Source: Frigidibacter oleivorans (GTDB taxonomy: Bacteria; Pseudomonadota; Alphaproteobacteria; Rhodobacterales; Rhodobacteraceae). Taken from it: a stretch of 64,000 nt of DNA. Below are positions 1 to 8,169 of the stretch, in pieces. Position 1 is the stretch's first letter; every line of letters begins with the position of its first letter. The stretch lies in the NCBI RefSeq assembly GCF_003993775.1, contig NZ_RJRZ01000004.1, positions 216,686 to 280,685 on the forward strand, in the 5' to 3' direction. The notes beneath the pieces are model-generated. The model saw nothing but the letters and a program-made list of their open reading frames with translations. It was not told where the DNA came from and did not search any database. The position numbers and the translations under genes were made by a program.

Positions 1-318
1 GGCAGGGACCGCCGCGGCCGGCGCGGCATAGGGCACCGGGGCGGCATAGGGCACGGCGGCGGCCGGGGCCGCCGAGGAGGTGATCGGCCCGCTGGTGATG
101 GGTCCGGTCGTGATCGGGCCCGAGGTGATGGGGCCGCCGGTGATCCCTCCGTTCAGCGGCGTGACGCTGCTGCCATAGCCGGGCTGCGCGCTCTGGCTGC
201 GCAGATAGTCCTGATAGCTCTGGCCGCTGTCGGGAACCGACGGCGCGCAGGCTGCCAGCAGCAGCGCGCCGCTCAGGGCTGCGCGCGGCAGGACGGGACG
301 CGGAATGACAGGACGCAT
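1..318 (-). CDS. Lipoprotein, partial (3' end outside window)
   Basis: The gene starts at an ATG at 318 and runs off the left edge, giving 106 codons. The N-terminus is a short basic stretch, a hydrophobic segment and a lipobox (LLAAC, Cys at about residue 24), so the product should be lipidated and exported. After the Cys comes a low-complexity region: a QSYQDYLRSQ stretch, then four near-identical GPIT(S/T) units at about residues 61-76, then Ala/Pro/Tyr-rich PYAAP repeats. No enzymatic domain is visible in this part. It lies directly upstream of the gatC-gatA direction of transcription but on the far side of gatA, so co-transcription with gatCA is possible. Function unknown. Confidence 0.75.
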   Translation of the reverse strand, partial: MRPVIPRPVLPRAALSGALLLAACAPSVPDSGQSYQDYLRSQSAQPGYGSSVTPLNGGITGGPITSGPITTGPITSGPITSSAAPAAAVPYAAPVPYAAPAAAVPA

Positions 319-352
319 CGGAAACCCCCGAATCGACGCAATGCCGCGCCGG

Positions 353-1840
353 TTACCACCATTTGTCCGGCCGCGAAACGAATCCGGCGGCGCGTTCGAG
401 TACGAATGCGTGATTGAGAAGGTCGCCCTCCTCCCACGGCCGGCCGATCAGCTGCAGCCCCAGCGGCAGGCCGCGCGCGTCCAGACCGGCGGGCACCGCG
501 ATGCCCGGCAGGCCGGCCAGGTTGACCGTCACCGTGAACACGTCGTTCAGATACATCGCCACCGGATCGGCATCGGCCATCTCGCCCAGACCGAAGGCGG
601 CCGAGGGCGTGGCCGGCGTCAGGATCGCGTCGATGCCGGCCGCGAAGGCCTGTTCGAAATCGCGCTTGATCAGCGCGCGCACCTTGCGGGCGCGGTTGTA
701 ATAGGCGTCGTAGAAGCCCGCCGACAGCACATAGGTGCCGATCATCACCCGGCGCTGGACCTCCTTGCCGAAGCCCTCGGCGCGGGTCTTTTCGTACATC
801 TCGGTGATGCCGTCGCCCTGCGCCAGCTTCGCGCGGTGGCCATAGCGCACCCCGTCATAGCGGGCGAGGTTCGACGAAGCCTCGGCGGGCGCCACGACAT
901 AGTAGGCAGGCAGCGCGTATTTCGTGTGCGGCAGCGAGATGTCCACGATCTCGGCCCCCGCGTCGCGCAGCATCTCGGCCCCGCGATGCCACAGCGCCTC
1001 GATCTCGGCGGGCATGCCCTCCATGCGGTATTCGCGGGGGATGCCGATCTTCCGGCCGCGGATGTCGCCGGTCAGCGCCGCCTCGAAATCCGGCACCGGC
1101 AGGTCGGCCGAGGTCGAATCCTTCGGGTCCGGACCGGCCATCGCGCCCAGCATGATCGCGGCGTCGCGCACCGTCTTGGTCATCGGGCCGGCCTGGTCCA
1201 GCGACGAGGCGAAGGCGACGATGCCCCAGCGGCTGACCCGGCCATAGGTGGGCTTGATGCCGACGATGCCGGTGAAGGCCGCGGGCTGGCGGATCGACCC
1301 GCCGGTATCGGTGCCGGTCGCGGCAAGGCACAGATCCGCCGCCACCGCCGCCGCCGACCCGCCCGAGGACCCGCCGGGGGTCAGCGGCGCCGTGTCGTTG
1401 CCGCGCCGCCATGGGTTGACCGCCGGGCCGTAGCAGGCGCTTTCGTTGGACGAGCCCATGGCGAATTCGTCCATGTTCAGCTTGCCCAGCATCACCGCGC
1501 CCGCGTCGAACAGCTGCTGGGTGACGGTGGATTCGTATTCGGGGCGGAAGCCCTGCAGGATGCGGCTGGCCGCCTGCGACGGCACGCCCTTCGTGCAGAA
1601 CAGGTCCTTGATGCCCAGCGGGATGCCGCACATCGCCGGCGCCTCGCCCGCCGCGATCCGGTCGTCCGCCGCGCGGGCCTGATCCATCGCGATCTCGGGC
1701 GTGGGGTGGACGAAGGCGTTCAGCGCCCCCGCCGCCTCGATCGCGGACAGGCAGGCCGCGGTCAGGTCGGTGGCCGTCGTCTCGCCCTTGCGCAGCGCGT
1801 CGCGCGCCTCGGCGATGGTCAGCTGGTTCAGCGCGCTCAT
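353..1840 (-). CDS. gatA: Asp-tRNA(Asn)/Glu-tRNA(Gln) amidotransferase subunit A
   Basis: GatA is the glutaminase subunit of the GatCAB complex, which converts mischarged Glu-tRNA(Gln) and/or Asp-tRNA(Asn) to the correct amide in the cytoplasm. The 495-aa product is full length for the family. The amidase-signature triad is visible: Lys78 (GIKDLF), cis-Ser158 in the GGSSGGS motif, and nucleophile Ser182 in TGGSIRQP. The ATG at 1840 overlaps the gatC stop codon by four bases (ATGA), so the two are translationally coupled. gatB is not in this window, as is common in this family. Confidence 0.97.
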   Translation of the reverse strand: MSALNQLTIAEARDALRKGETTATDLTAACLSAIEAAGALNAFVHPTPEIAMDQARAADDRIAAGEAPAMCGIPLGIKDLFCTKGVPSQAASRILQGFRPEYESTVTQQLFDAGAVMLGKLNMDEFAMGSSNESACYGPAVNPWRRGNDTAPLTPGGSSGGSAAAVAADLCLAATGTDTGGSIRQPAAFTGIVGIKPTYGRVSRWGIVAFASSLDQAGPMTKTVRDAAIMLGAMAGPDPKDSTSADLPVPDFEAALTGDIRGRKIGIPREYRMEGMPAEIEALWHRGAEMLRDAGAEIVDISLPHTKYALPAYYVVAPAEASSNLARYDGVRYGHRAKLAQGDGITEMYEKTRAEGFGKEVQRRVMIGTYVLSAGFYDAYYNRARKVRALIKRDFEQAFAAGIDAILTPATPSAAFGLGEMADADPVAMYLNDVFTVTVNLAGLPGIAVPAGLDARGLPLGLQLIGRPWEEGDLLNHAFVLERAAGFVSRPDKWW

Positions 1841-2124
1841 TCGACCACCTTCGGCACGGCAAAGAACCCCTCGCGCGCATCGGGCGCGTTCGACAGCACC
1901 TTGTCGGGATAGCCGCCATCAGTTACCGCGTCGGCCCGCCGTTTCAGCCGCATCGGCGTGACCGAGGTCATCGGCTCCACCCCCTCGACATCCACCTCGT
2001 TCAGCTGCTCCATGAAGGTCAGGATCCCCGACAGTTCCTGCGCCAGCGCGGGCAGGTCCTCTTCCTTCACGGCGATGCGCGCCAGATGCGCGACCCGCCG
2101 GGCGGTGTCTGTGTCGATGGACAT
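1837..2124 (-). CDS. gatC: Asp-tRNA(Asn)/Glu-tRNA(Gln) amidotransferase subunit C
   Basis: This 95-aa protein has the usual GatC length and start ([17 protein letters not shown]) and the family's central helix-loop region ending in SNAPD and the [10 protein letters not shown]-terminus. GatC is the small clamp that holds GatA and GatB together. The frame is open far upstream, but the conserved N-terminus fixes the start at the ATG at 2124. Its stop overlaps the gatA start by four bases. Confidence 0.96.
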   Translation of the reverse strand: MSIDTDTARRVAHLARIAVKEEDLPALAQELSGILTFMEQLNEVDVEGVEPMTSVTPMRLKRRADAVTDGGYPDKVLSNAPDAREGFFAVPKVVE

Positions 2125-2177
2125 GGGCGGGTCTCCCTCGTGCCGGACAGCGTGCCGAAAAGCACATCGGGGCGGGT

Positions 2178-2861
2178 TTACGCGGCCCGCGCCCCGCCCG
2201 CAAGCCGGGCCGCGAGCATGTGGCGGCGCCAGACCTCGATCATCCAGCCCAGCATGACCGCGTTCAGCAGATGCCACAGGAAATGCGTCCCCAGCGGCAG
2301 CGCGGCGCAGACCGGCCCGTCGATGGTGCGGAAGAAGAGCGAGAGGACAAGGATGCCCGCGCCGATGGCCAGCCCCCGGGCGGTGTCCGGCGCGCGGCGG
2401 CGCAGCAGGAGCGCATAGGCGAAGATCAGCACCGGCACCGGCGCGTAGCCCGCCGACGATCCGATGCCCGGCACCAGCTGCCACAGCGGCACCGTCAGCG
2501 CCGCATAGGGAATGAAGAGCGCCGTCACCACCCCCGCCAGCCACAGCGGCGCGCCGAAGAAATCGCGGGTGGCGGTGAAGACATAGAGCAGGATGAAGAC
2601 AAGGATCGGCAGCACGTCGGCGGTGCTGGCCCATTGCGTCGCATGGGTGTGGAACAGCCACGACCCGACGCCGATCACGAACAGCACGATGCACAGCGCC
2701 CGTCCCCGCCAGGCCCCCGGCATGTCGAGCGGCGCGATCCTGCGCCACATCACCGCCGCCGCCAGCAGGAAGGCGCCGTTCGTCACCGCGTTCACCGGCT
2801 CGGACCAGTAATCCGGGCCGGTCCGTTCGCAATAGGCGTCCACCCTGTCCGTCCAGGCCAT
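2178..2861 (-). CDS. Ceramidase-like integral membrane protein
   Basis: A 227-aa, strongly hydrophobic protein with about seven predicted membrane segments. The N-terminal part has [17 protein letters not shown], followed by [21 protein letters not shown], a pattern of the alkaline ceramidase/PAQR-like superfamily (conserved Ser, His and Asp in adjacent helices), and a late His motif ([13 protein letters not shown]). Family members are metal-dependent membrane hydrolases; the substrate here cannot be read from sequence. The start at 2861 was chosen because [12 protein letters not shown] aligns with the family; an in-frame ATG 27 nt upstream (2888) is possible. It is transcribed divergently from the MBL-fold gene at 2921. 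Confidence 0.8.
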   Translation of the reverse strand: MAWTDRVDAYCERTGPDYWSEPVNAVTNGAFLLAAAVMWRRIAPLDMPGAWRGRALCIVLFVIGVGSWLFHTHATQWASTADVLPILVFILLYVFTATRDFFGAPLWLAGVVTALFIPYAALTVPLWQLVPGIGSSAGYAPVPVLIFAYALLLRRRAPDTARGLAIGAGILVLSLFFRTIDGPVCAALPLGTHFLWHLLNAVMLGWMIEVWRRHMLAARLAGGARAA

Positions 2862-2920
2862 TTCCTTCGCCCCCGATCCCGCTACCATGGTCCAGGATAG
2901 ACCCCGGACGGAGGACTGCA

Positions 2921-3610
2921 ATGAAGATCACCTGGCTCGGCCATTCCGGCTTCCGCATCGAGATCGAGGGGGCGGTCCTGCTGCTCGACCCCTGGATGAC
3001 CGGCAATCCCGTCTTCCCGGCCGACCGCCGCGCCGAGGCCATCAGCGGCGCCACCCATGTGCTGCTGACCCATGGCCATGGCGACCATGCCGCCGACGCG
3101 CTGGCCATCGCGACCGAGCTGAACATCCCCATCGCCTGCATGCATGAACTGGCCGAGATCTTCGGCGCCGAAGGGGCGGAGTGCATCGGTTTCGGCAAGG
3201 GCGGCACCGTCGATCTGGGCGGGGCGCAGGTGACGATGGTGAACGCGGTCCATTCCTCGAGCATCGACTTCAAGGGCGGCGTCACCTATGGCGGCACCCC
3301 CGCGGGCTTCATGATCGCGGGCGAGGACCATGTGATCTATGTCTCGGGCGATACCGACGTGATGGCCGACATGGGCGTGTTCAACGACCTGCACAGTCCC
3401 GATATCGGCATCCTCGCCTGCGGCGGCCATTACACCATGGACATGCGCCGCGCCGCCTATGCGGCAAAGACGTTCTTCGACTTCAGGACGGTGTTCCCCT
3501 GCCACTACCGGACGTTCCCGCTGCTGGCGCAATCGGCGGCAGAGCTGGTCGAGGCGCTGCCCGGCGTCGACGTGCTTGTGCCGGAGGTGATGCAGGCGGT
3601 CGAGATCTGA
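2921..3610 (+). CDS. Metallo-beta-lactamase-fold metal-dependent hydrolase (UPF0173/UlaG-like)
   Basis: This 229-aa protein begins [14 protein letters not shown], typical of the UPF0173/UlaG-type MBL family. It carries the metal-binding HxHxDH motif ([11 protein letters not shown], about residues 50-60), a second metal Asp in [10 protein letters not shown] and a late His in CHYRTFP. The family comprises cytoplasmic hydrolases, mostly of unknown substrate. A GGAGG ribosome binding site lies just upstream. The gene is divergent from the ceramidase-like gene and convergent with tadA, from which it is separated by a GC-rich hairpin. Confidence 0.88.
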   Translation: MKITWLGHSGFRIEIEGAVLLLDPWMTGNPVFPADRRAEAISGATHVLLTHGHGDHAADALAIATELNIPIACMHELAEIFGAEGAECIGFGKGGTVDLGGAQVTMVNAVHSSSIDFKGGVTYGGTPAGFMIAGEDHVIYVSGDTDVMADMGVFNDLHSPDIGILACGGHYTMDMRRAAYAAKTFFDFRTVFPCHYRTFPLLAQSAAELVEALPGVDVLVPEVMQAVEI

Positions 3611-3617
3611 CGGAGCC

Positions 3618-3633
3618 GGGGGGCCAGCCCCCC
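3618..3633. terminator. GC hairpin between convergent genes (MBL-fold gene / tadA)
   Basis: GGGGGG at 3618-3623 pairs with CCCCCC at 3628-3633 around CCAG, just after the stop codon at 3610. There is no U-tract on either strand. It is followed at about 3636-3652 by an ACCCCCCGGGATATTTCC stretch that recurs near 17551-17566, also between convergent genes. Confidence 0.5.
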
Positions 3634-3685
3634 GCACCCCCCGGGATATTTCCGCCGACAAGAAGGGGCAGCCTTCGACGCCGCC

Positions 3686-4138
3686 TCAGCGGCGCGCGGC
3701 GAAGAATTCCTTCAGCAGCGCCTCGGACTCCGCCGCCGCGATGCCGTCATAGACCTCGGGCGCGTGATGGCATTGCGGATGGGCATAGATGCGCGCGCCC
3801 TGCGCGATGCCGCCCGACTTCGGGTCCGCCGCCCCGTAGCAAAGCCGCGCGATCCGGGCGAAGCCGATGGCGGCGGCGCACATCGGGCAGGGCTCCAGCG
3901 TGACATAGAGCGCATGGCCCGGCAGCCGTTCCGACCCGGCGGCGGCGCAGGCGGCGCGCAGGGCCAGCATCTCGGCATGGGCAGTGGGGTCGTTCAGCTC
4001 GCGCGTGCGGTTGCCGGCGCGGGCGACGATCCGCCCGTCGGGGGCGACGACCACCGCCCCCACCGGCACCTCGCCGCGGGCGCCGGCGGCGCGCGCCTCG
4101 GCCAGCGCCTGATCCATATGGCTGCGGAAACGGGTCAT
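3686..4138 (-). CDS. tadA: tRNA-specific adenosine deaminase
   Basis: TadA deaminates A34 of tRNA-Arg(ACG) to inosine. The 150-aa product has both zinc-site motifs of the cytidine/adenosine deaminase fold: HAE (His54, catalytic Glu56) and PCPMC (Cys84 and Cys87). The start at 4138 gives the normal length; a second in-frame Met lies at residue 8. It is divergent from the rluB gene at 4304 and convergent with the MBL-fold gene. Pairing with an RluB-type pseudouridine synthase across a divergent promoter is common in Rhodobacteraceae. Confidence 0.95.
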   Translation of the reverse strand: MTRFRSHMDQALAEARAAGARGEVPVGAVVVAPDGRIVARAGNRTRELNDPTAHAEMLALRAACAAAGSERLPGHALYVTLEPCPMCAAAIGFARIARLCYGAADPKSGGIAQGARIYAHPQCHHAPEVYDGIAAAESEALLKEFFAARR

Positions 4139-4303
4139 GGCCCGGTCATGCCCGCAGCCGCCCGGCGGGGCAAGAGGGTCCGGGGCAAGAAGTTCGGGGC
4201 AGGAGAGTCCGGGCAAGGGGCTGCCCCTTTCCCGGCGGCGGGGAATGCTGTAGACAGGGCGCTTCCCGCGACGCGATGTCGCCACGATCTCATGGAGAGA
4301 CAG

Positions 4304-5830
4304 ATGACCGACGATACCCCCGATTCCGCGCAGAGCGACGCCCCGGCGAATTCCGGTGCCGAGCGCATCGCCAAGGCCATGGCCCGCGCGGGCGTCGCCT
4401 CGCGCCGCGATGCCGAACGGATGATCGTGGAAGGCCGCGTCACCGTGAACGGCAAGACCGTCGCCAGCCCGGCGCTGGACGTGACCGAGCGCGACCGGAT
4501 CGCGCTGGACGGCAAGCCCATCGACGCCAAGCAGCCGACGCGGCTGTGGCTCTATTACAAGCCGCTCGGGCTCGTGGTGTCGGAGAAGGACGAGAAGGGC
4601 CGCCAGACCGTCTTCGACGTGATGCCCGAGGGCATGCCCCGGGTGATGAGCATCGGGCGGCTCGACCTCAATTCCGAAGGCCTGCTGCTGCTGACCAACG
4701 ATGGCGAGCTGAAGCGGCGGCTGGAACTGCCGGAAACCGGCTGGCTGCGCAAGTACCGGGTGCGGGTGAACGGCCAGCCCAACGACCTGACCTTCGACCC
4801 GCTGCGCCGGGGCGTGACCGTCGATGGCGAGGATTTCCTGCCGATGGAGGTCACGCTCGACCGCCAGCAGGGCGCGAATGCCTGGCTGACCGTGGGCCTG
4901 CGCGAAGGCCGCAACCGCGAGATCCGCCGCGCGATGACCGAGGTGAAGCTCTATGTGAACCGGCTGATCCGGGTCAGCTATGGCCCGTTCCGGCTGAACG
5001 AGATGAAGCCGGGCGACATCGTCGAGGTGAAGGCGCGGGTGATGCGCGAACAGCTGGGCAGCCTGATGCCGGGGGCGGAGGACAAGCCCGCCCGCCCGGC
5101 CCGGCCGGCGATGGCGCGAGGCGCGGGGGGCGGCCCCCGCCGCGCCGCGCCGGGCCGCGATGCCGCCGAGGGCGAGGCCCCGGCCCGCAAGCCGCGCGCG
5201 CCGCGGAAGCCCGCGGAGGCGGCGGGCGACCGGCGCGCCCCGGGCGAGACCCCGCGCAGCTGGGGCAGCAAGAGCTTCGGCGCGCGGCGCGCCGAGGGCG
5301 ATGCGGCCGGTGAAGGGTCCAGGGGCGGAGGCCGCAGCTGGGGCCGGAAATCGGCGGCCGAGGGCGCCGTGGGCGGCGGCAAGCCCGGCGGCAGGGCGCC
5401 GGGATCGGCCCCCCGCGGGCCGCGTCCGGCCGGAGAGGAGGCCCCGCGCGGGGGCCGCAGCTTCGGCGGCAAGCCGGCGGGCAAGCCCGAGGGCCGCAGC
5501 TTCGATGGCAAGCCCGGCGCCAGGCCGGAAGGCCGCAGCTATGGCGCCAAGCCAGGGGCGAAGCCGGAGGGTCGCAGCTTTGGCGGGAAGCCCGGCGCCA
5601 AGCCCGAAGGCCGCAGCTTCGGCGGGAAGCCGGGGGCCAAGCCGGAGGGTCGAAGCTATGGCGCCAAGCCGGGCGCGAAGCCCGAAGGCCGCAGCTTCGG
5701 CGGGAAGCCGGGCGCCAAGCCGGAGGGCCGCAGCTTCGGGGCCAAGCCGGCGGGGAAACCGGGGGGCAAGCCCCGCCCGGCCTCGACCCGCAACGGTCCG
5801 CCCGGCGGCAAGCCGCGCAGCCCGCGCTGA
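4304..5830 (+). CDS. rluB: 23S rRNA pseudouridine synthase (RluB/RsuA family) with long repetitive basic tail
   Basis: The enzyme isomerises a uridine in large-subunit rRNA (position 2605 in E. coli RluB). An S4 RNA-binding domain covers roughly residues 18-65. The catalytic domain has the RluB/RsuA motif GRLDLNSEGLLLLTNDG with catalytic Asp121, and REGRNREIRRA further on. The catalytic part ends near residue 260. The remaining about 250 residues are Arg/Lys/Gly/Pro-rich and include eight copies of a 13-residue unit (KPGAKPEGRSFGG type). The start at 4304 has a GGAGAGAC ribosome binding site; the frame is open upstream but no family homology is seen there. The C-terminal tail is much longer than in E. 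coli RluB. Confidence 0.92.
   Translation: MTDDTPDSAQSDAPANSGAERIAKAMARAGVASRRDAERMIVEGRVTVNGKTVASPALDVTERDRIALDGKPIDAKQPTRLWLYYKPLGLVVSEKDEKGRQTVFDVMPEGMPRVMSIGRLDLNSEGLLLLTNDGELKRRLELPETGWLRKYRVRVNGQPNDLTFDPLRRGVTVDGEDFLPMEVTLDRQQGANAWLTVGLREGRNREIRRAMTEVKLYVNRLIRVSYGPFRLNEMKPGDIVEVKARVMREQLGSLMPGAEDKPARPARPAMARGAGGGPRRAAPGRDAAEGEAPARKPRAPRKPAEAAGDRRAPGETPRSWGSKSFGARRAEGDAAGEGSRGGGRSWGRKSAAEGAVGGGKPGGRAPGSAPRGPRPAGEEAPRGGRSFGGKPAGKPEGRSFDGKPGARPEGRSYGAKPGAKPEGRSFGGKPGAKPEGRSFGGKPGAKPEGRSYGAKPGAKPEGRSFGGKPGAKPEGRSFGAKPAGKPGGKPRPASTRNGPPGGKPRSPR
5453..5764 (+). repeat. Eight in-phase 39-nt tandem repeats inside rluB
   Basis: The codons for GRS(F/Y) recur at 5453, 5492, 5531, 5570, 5609, 5648, 5687 and 5726, an exact 39-nt period. 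Each unit encodes 13 residues of the form GRS(F/Y)(G/D)xKPGAKPE. Codon choice varies between units (GGC/GGT/GGG, GCG/GCC), so the protein repeat is kept while the DNA has drifted. Confidence 0.95.
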
Positions 5831-5863
5831 CCGCGGCGGGCGCCCCGCGCGCCGCGGCCGCAC

Positions 5864-5892
5864 TGGAACCTCGCGGGCGGCTCGCCTATACA
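5864..5892 (+). promoter_or_regulatory. Candidate sigma-70 promoter for the XpaC/TelA operon
   Basis: TGGAAC (5864-5869), a 17-nt spacer and TATACA (5887-5892) lie 33 nt upstream of the first small ORF. The -10 is good and the -35 is poor. This is the only promoter-like sequence seen before the six-gene operon. Confidence 0.35.
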
Positions 5893-5925
5893 GGGCAGAA
5901 GAGACAGCCACGCGAGGCGCCAGAG

Positions 5926-6006
5926 ATGACCGATTCCACGCGGCGGGCCGCCTGGCTGCTGCTGATCGCGCTGACGCTCTATGCCGCGCTGGCAGGGGGC
6001 GGCTGA
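5926..6006 (+). CDS. 26-residue single-pass membrane peptide, first gene of the XpaC/TelA operon
   Basis: A 26-codon ORF with an ATG at 5926 and a GAGG ribosome binding site about 8 nt upstream. After a charged start (MTDSTRRAA) it is one hydrophobic helix (WLLLIALTLYAALA) ending in GGG. Its TGA overlaps the ATG of the next gene (TGATG at 6004-6008). It may be a real small membrane protein or a leader ORF that couples translation into the XpaC-like gene. The overlap and ribosome binding site argue that it is translated. I do not recognise a family. Confidence 0.6.
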   Translation: MTDSTRRAAWLLLIALTLYAALAGGG

Positions 6007-6968
6007 TGGCCCGGCGTTTCGGCGGACGGTTCAGCCCGGACAATGCCCGCCCCGCGCCGGGCGAGGGGCCGCGCGCCGCGGCGCATCCTTTCGCGGGAAA
6101 GCGGCCGGCCGCAGGCGGCGCGCGGGTGAACCTCCTGTTCCTCGCCGCCCTGCCCTTCGCCATCACCGCCTTCTTCCAGCCGCCCGCGGGCCTGGCGTCC
6201 GACCTCGCCGCCTTCGCCTGCCTCAGCCTCGCCGCCTGGCTGACGCGCGAAGGGCTGCGGGCCGAGGCGGAATTCGACGCCCGCGCCACCGCCCGCCGCC
6301 CGCCGATCCCGCGCAAGATCTTCGGCTCGGTCCTGACGGCCTTGGGTCTGGGACTCGGCACCCTGTCCGGCGGGCCGGTGGGCGCGCTGCTGATCGGCGG
6401 GATCGGCGGGTTGCTGCATGCGCTGGCCTTCGGTCCCGATCCCCTGCGCAGCAAGGTGGCCGAGGGCACCGACCTGTTCCAGACCGACCGCGTCGCCCGT
6501 GCCGTGGCCGAGGCCGAGGCGCATCTGGCGGCGATGCGCGCGGCCATCGACGGCACCCGCGACCGGGCGCTGGCCGATCGCGTCGCCGGGTTCGAGGCGA
6601 CGGCGCGCGGCCTGATCCGCCGGGTCGAGGACGATCCGCGCGACCTGACCGCGGCGCGGCGCTGGCTCGGCGTCTATCTGCAGGGCGCGCAGGCGGCGGC
6701 GGTGAAATATGCGGGCCTCGCCCCGCATGACCGCGACGGAGCGGCGCGGGCGGATTTCACGGCGCTGATCGACGATCTGGAAACCGGCTTCGCCGCCCGC
6801 AGCGACAGCCTGCTGGCGGGCGACCGCAGCGACCTGACGGTCGAGATCGAGGTGCTGCGCGAACGGCTGGCGCGCGAGGGTCTGGCCCGCCATACGCTGG
6901 GCCCGGGCAATTTGGACGACACGGGCGCCGCGGGGGCGGCCCGGCAACCGGAGGGACGATCCGCATGA
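6006..6968 (+). CDS. XpaC-like membrane protein (5-bromo-4-chloroindolyl phosphate hydrolysis family)
   Basis: A 320-aa protein of the XpaC family, which is usually encoded next to TelA. Residues 1-40 are Arg/Pro-rich. Membrane segments follow at about 42-58, 64-79 and a glycine-rich hydrophobic stretch at 107-140. The rest is a charged cytoplasmic helical domain starting near FQTDRVARAVAEAEAHLAAM. Despite the family name there is no convincing enzymatic motif, and phosphatase activity should not be assumed. The start overlaps the preceding 26-aa ORF by one base, and the stop overlaps the telA-like start by four bases. Confidence 0.8.
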   Translation: MARRFGGRFSPDNARPAPGEGPRAAAHPFAGKRPAAGGARVNLLFLAALPFAITAFFQPPAGLASDLAAFACLSLAAWLTREGLRAEAEFDARATARRPPIPRKIFGSVLTALGLGLGTLSGGPVGALLIGGIGGLLHALAFGPDPLRSKVAEGTDLFQTDRVARAVAEAEAHLAAMRAAIDGTRDRALADRVAGFEATARGLIRRVEDDPRDLTAARRWLGVYLQGAQAAAVKYAGLAPHDRDGAARADFTALIDDLETGFAARSDSLLAGDRSDLTVEIEVLRERLAREGLARHTLGPGNLDDTGAAGAARQPEGRSA

Positions 6969-8167
6969 CCGAGACCACGCGCCAGCAGGCCGCCGCCGAA
7001 TATGCCGAAGTCGAACGCATCGCCTCTGTGGCGCTGCCCGATCCCGATGACGCGGTGGTGCCGCTGTCCGAGGCGCCCGCCGCGATGGCCGAGGATATCC
7101 GCAAGGCGATGGCCGAGATCGACCTGGCCGATACCGGCTCGATCGTCGGCTTCGGTGCGGCGGCGCAGTCGGAACTGCAGGAGATCAGCCAGTCGATGCT
7201 GGCCGACGTGAAGAACAAGGATGTGGGGCCGGCCGGGGATTCGCTGCGCGAGATCGTCACCACGATCCGGGGCTTTTCCGTCTCGGAACTCGACGTGCGG
7301 CGCAAGTCCAGCTGGTGGGAACGGCTGCTCGGCCGTTCGGCGCCCTTCGCCCGGTTCGTGGCCCGCTACGAAGAGGTGCAGGGCCAGATCGACCGGGTGA
7401 CCGACACGCTGCTGGGGCACGAGCACCGGCTGCTGAAGGACATCAAGTCGCTCGACCTGCTTTATGAAAAGACGCTGGATTTCTACGACGGGCTCGCGAT
7501 CTACATCGCCGCGGGCGAAGAGAAGCTGCGCGAGACGGACATGGTCGCGATCCCGGCCAAGGAGGCCGAGGTGAATGCCGCGCCCGAGGATCAGCGCGTG
7601 CTGAAGGCGCAGGAACTGCGCGACCTGCGCGGCGCCCGCGACGATCTGGAACGCCGCGTCCATGACCTGAAGCTGACGCGGCAGGTGACGATGCAGTCGC
7701 TGCCCTCGATCCGGCTGGTGCAGGAAAACGACAAGGCGCTGGTGACCAAGATCAGCTCGACGCTCGTCAACACCGTGCCGCTGTGGGAAACCCAGCTGGC
7801 CCAGGCGGTGACGATCCAGCGCTCCGCCGAGGCGGCGGCGGCGGTGAAGGAAGCCTCGGACCTGACCAACGAGCTGCTGACCGCCAATGCCAAGACGCTG
7901 CGGCAGGCCAACCAGACCGTGCGCCAGCAGATCGAGCGCGGCGTCTTCGACATCGAGGCGGTGCGCGCCGCCAATGCCGAACTGATCGGCACCATCGAGG
8001 ACACGCTGAAGATCGCCGACGAGGGCAAGACCCGGCGCGCGGCGGCGGAATCCGACCTGCGCAAGATGGAGGCGGAACTGCGCGACGCCCTGTCCGCGCC
8101 GCGGGCGCGCGCTGCGGCGGCGGCGGCGACGGGGGCCGCCCCCTCGCGCAGCGGCCCGGCCGCCTGA
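6965..8167 (+). CDS. TelA-family toxic anion resistance protein
   Basis: A 400-aa protein of the TelA (toxic anion resistance) family. It is soluble and largely helical, with the family signature regions PAGDSLREIVTTIRGF (about residues 87-102) and WWERLLGRSAPFARFVARYEEVQGQIDRV, then long coiled-coil segments up to an Ala/Arg-rich tail. Family members were named for tellurite resistance but in many bacteria appear in envelope or membrane-stress operons; the biochemical role is not settled. It overlaps the xpaC-like gene by four bases and is followed two bases later by the DUF2927 lipoprotein. Confidence 0.88.
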   Translation: MTETTRQQAAAEYAEVERIASVALPDPDDAVVPLSEAPAAMAEDIRKAMAEIDLADTGSIVGFGAAAQSELQEISQSMLADVKNKDVGPAGDSLREIVTTIRGFSVSELDVRRKSSWWERLLGRSAPFARFVARYEEVQGQIDRVTDTLLGHEHRLLKDIKSLDLLYEKTLDFYDGLAIYIAAGEEKLRETDMVAIPAKEAEVNAAPEDQRVLKAQELRDLRGARDDLERRVHDLKLTRQVTMQSLPSIRLVQENDKALVTKISSTLVNTVPLWETQLAQAVTIQRSAEAAAAVKEASDLTNELLTANAKTLRQANQTVRQQIERGVFDIEAVRAANAELIGTIEDTLKIADEGKTRRAAAESDLRKMEAELRDALSAPRARAAAAAATGAAPSRSGPAA

Positions 8168-8169
8168 CG

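Noticed and set aside
305..1912. Long Arg/Gly-rich plus-strand open frame opposite gatA
   Set aside because: Composition is that of a shadow frame in very GC-rich DNA; gatA on the other strand is a clear full-length protein.
1837..3285. Longer GatC fused to upstream sequence
   Set aside because: The family N-terminus begins at 2124; the upstream part overlaps the ceramidase-like gene in another frame and has no homology.
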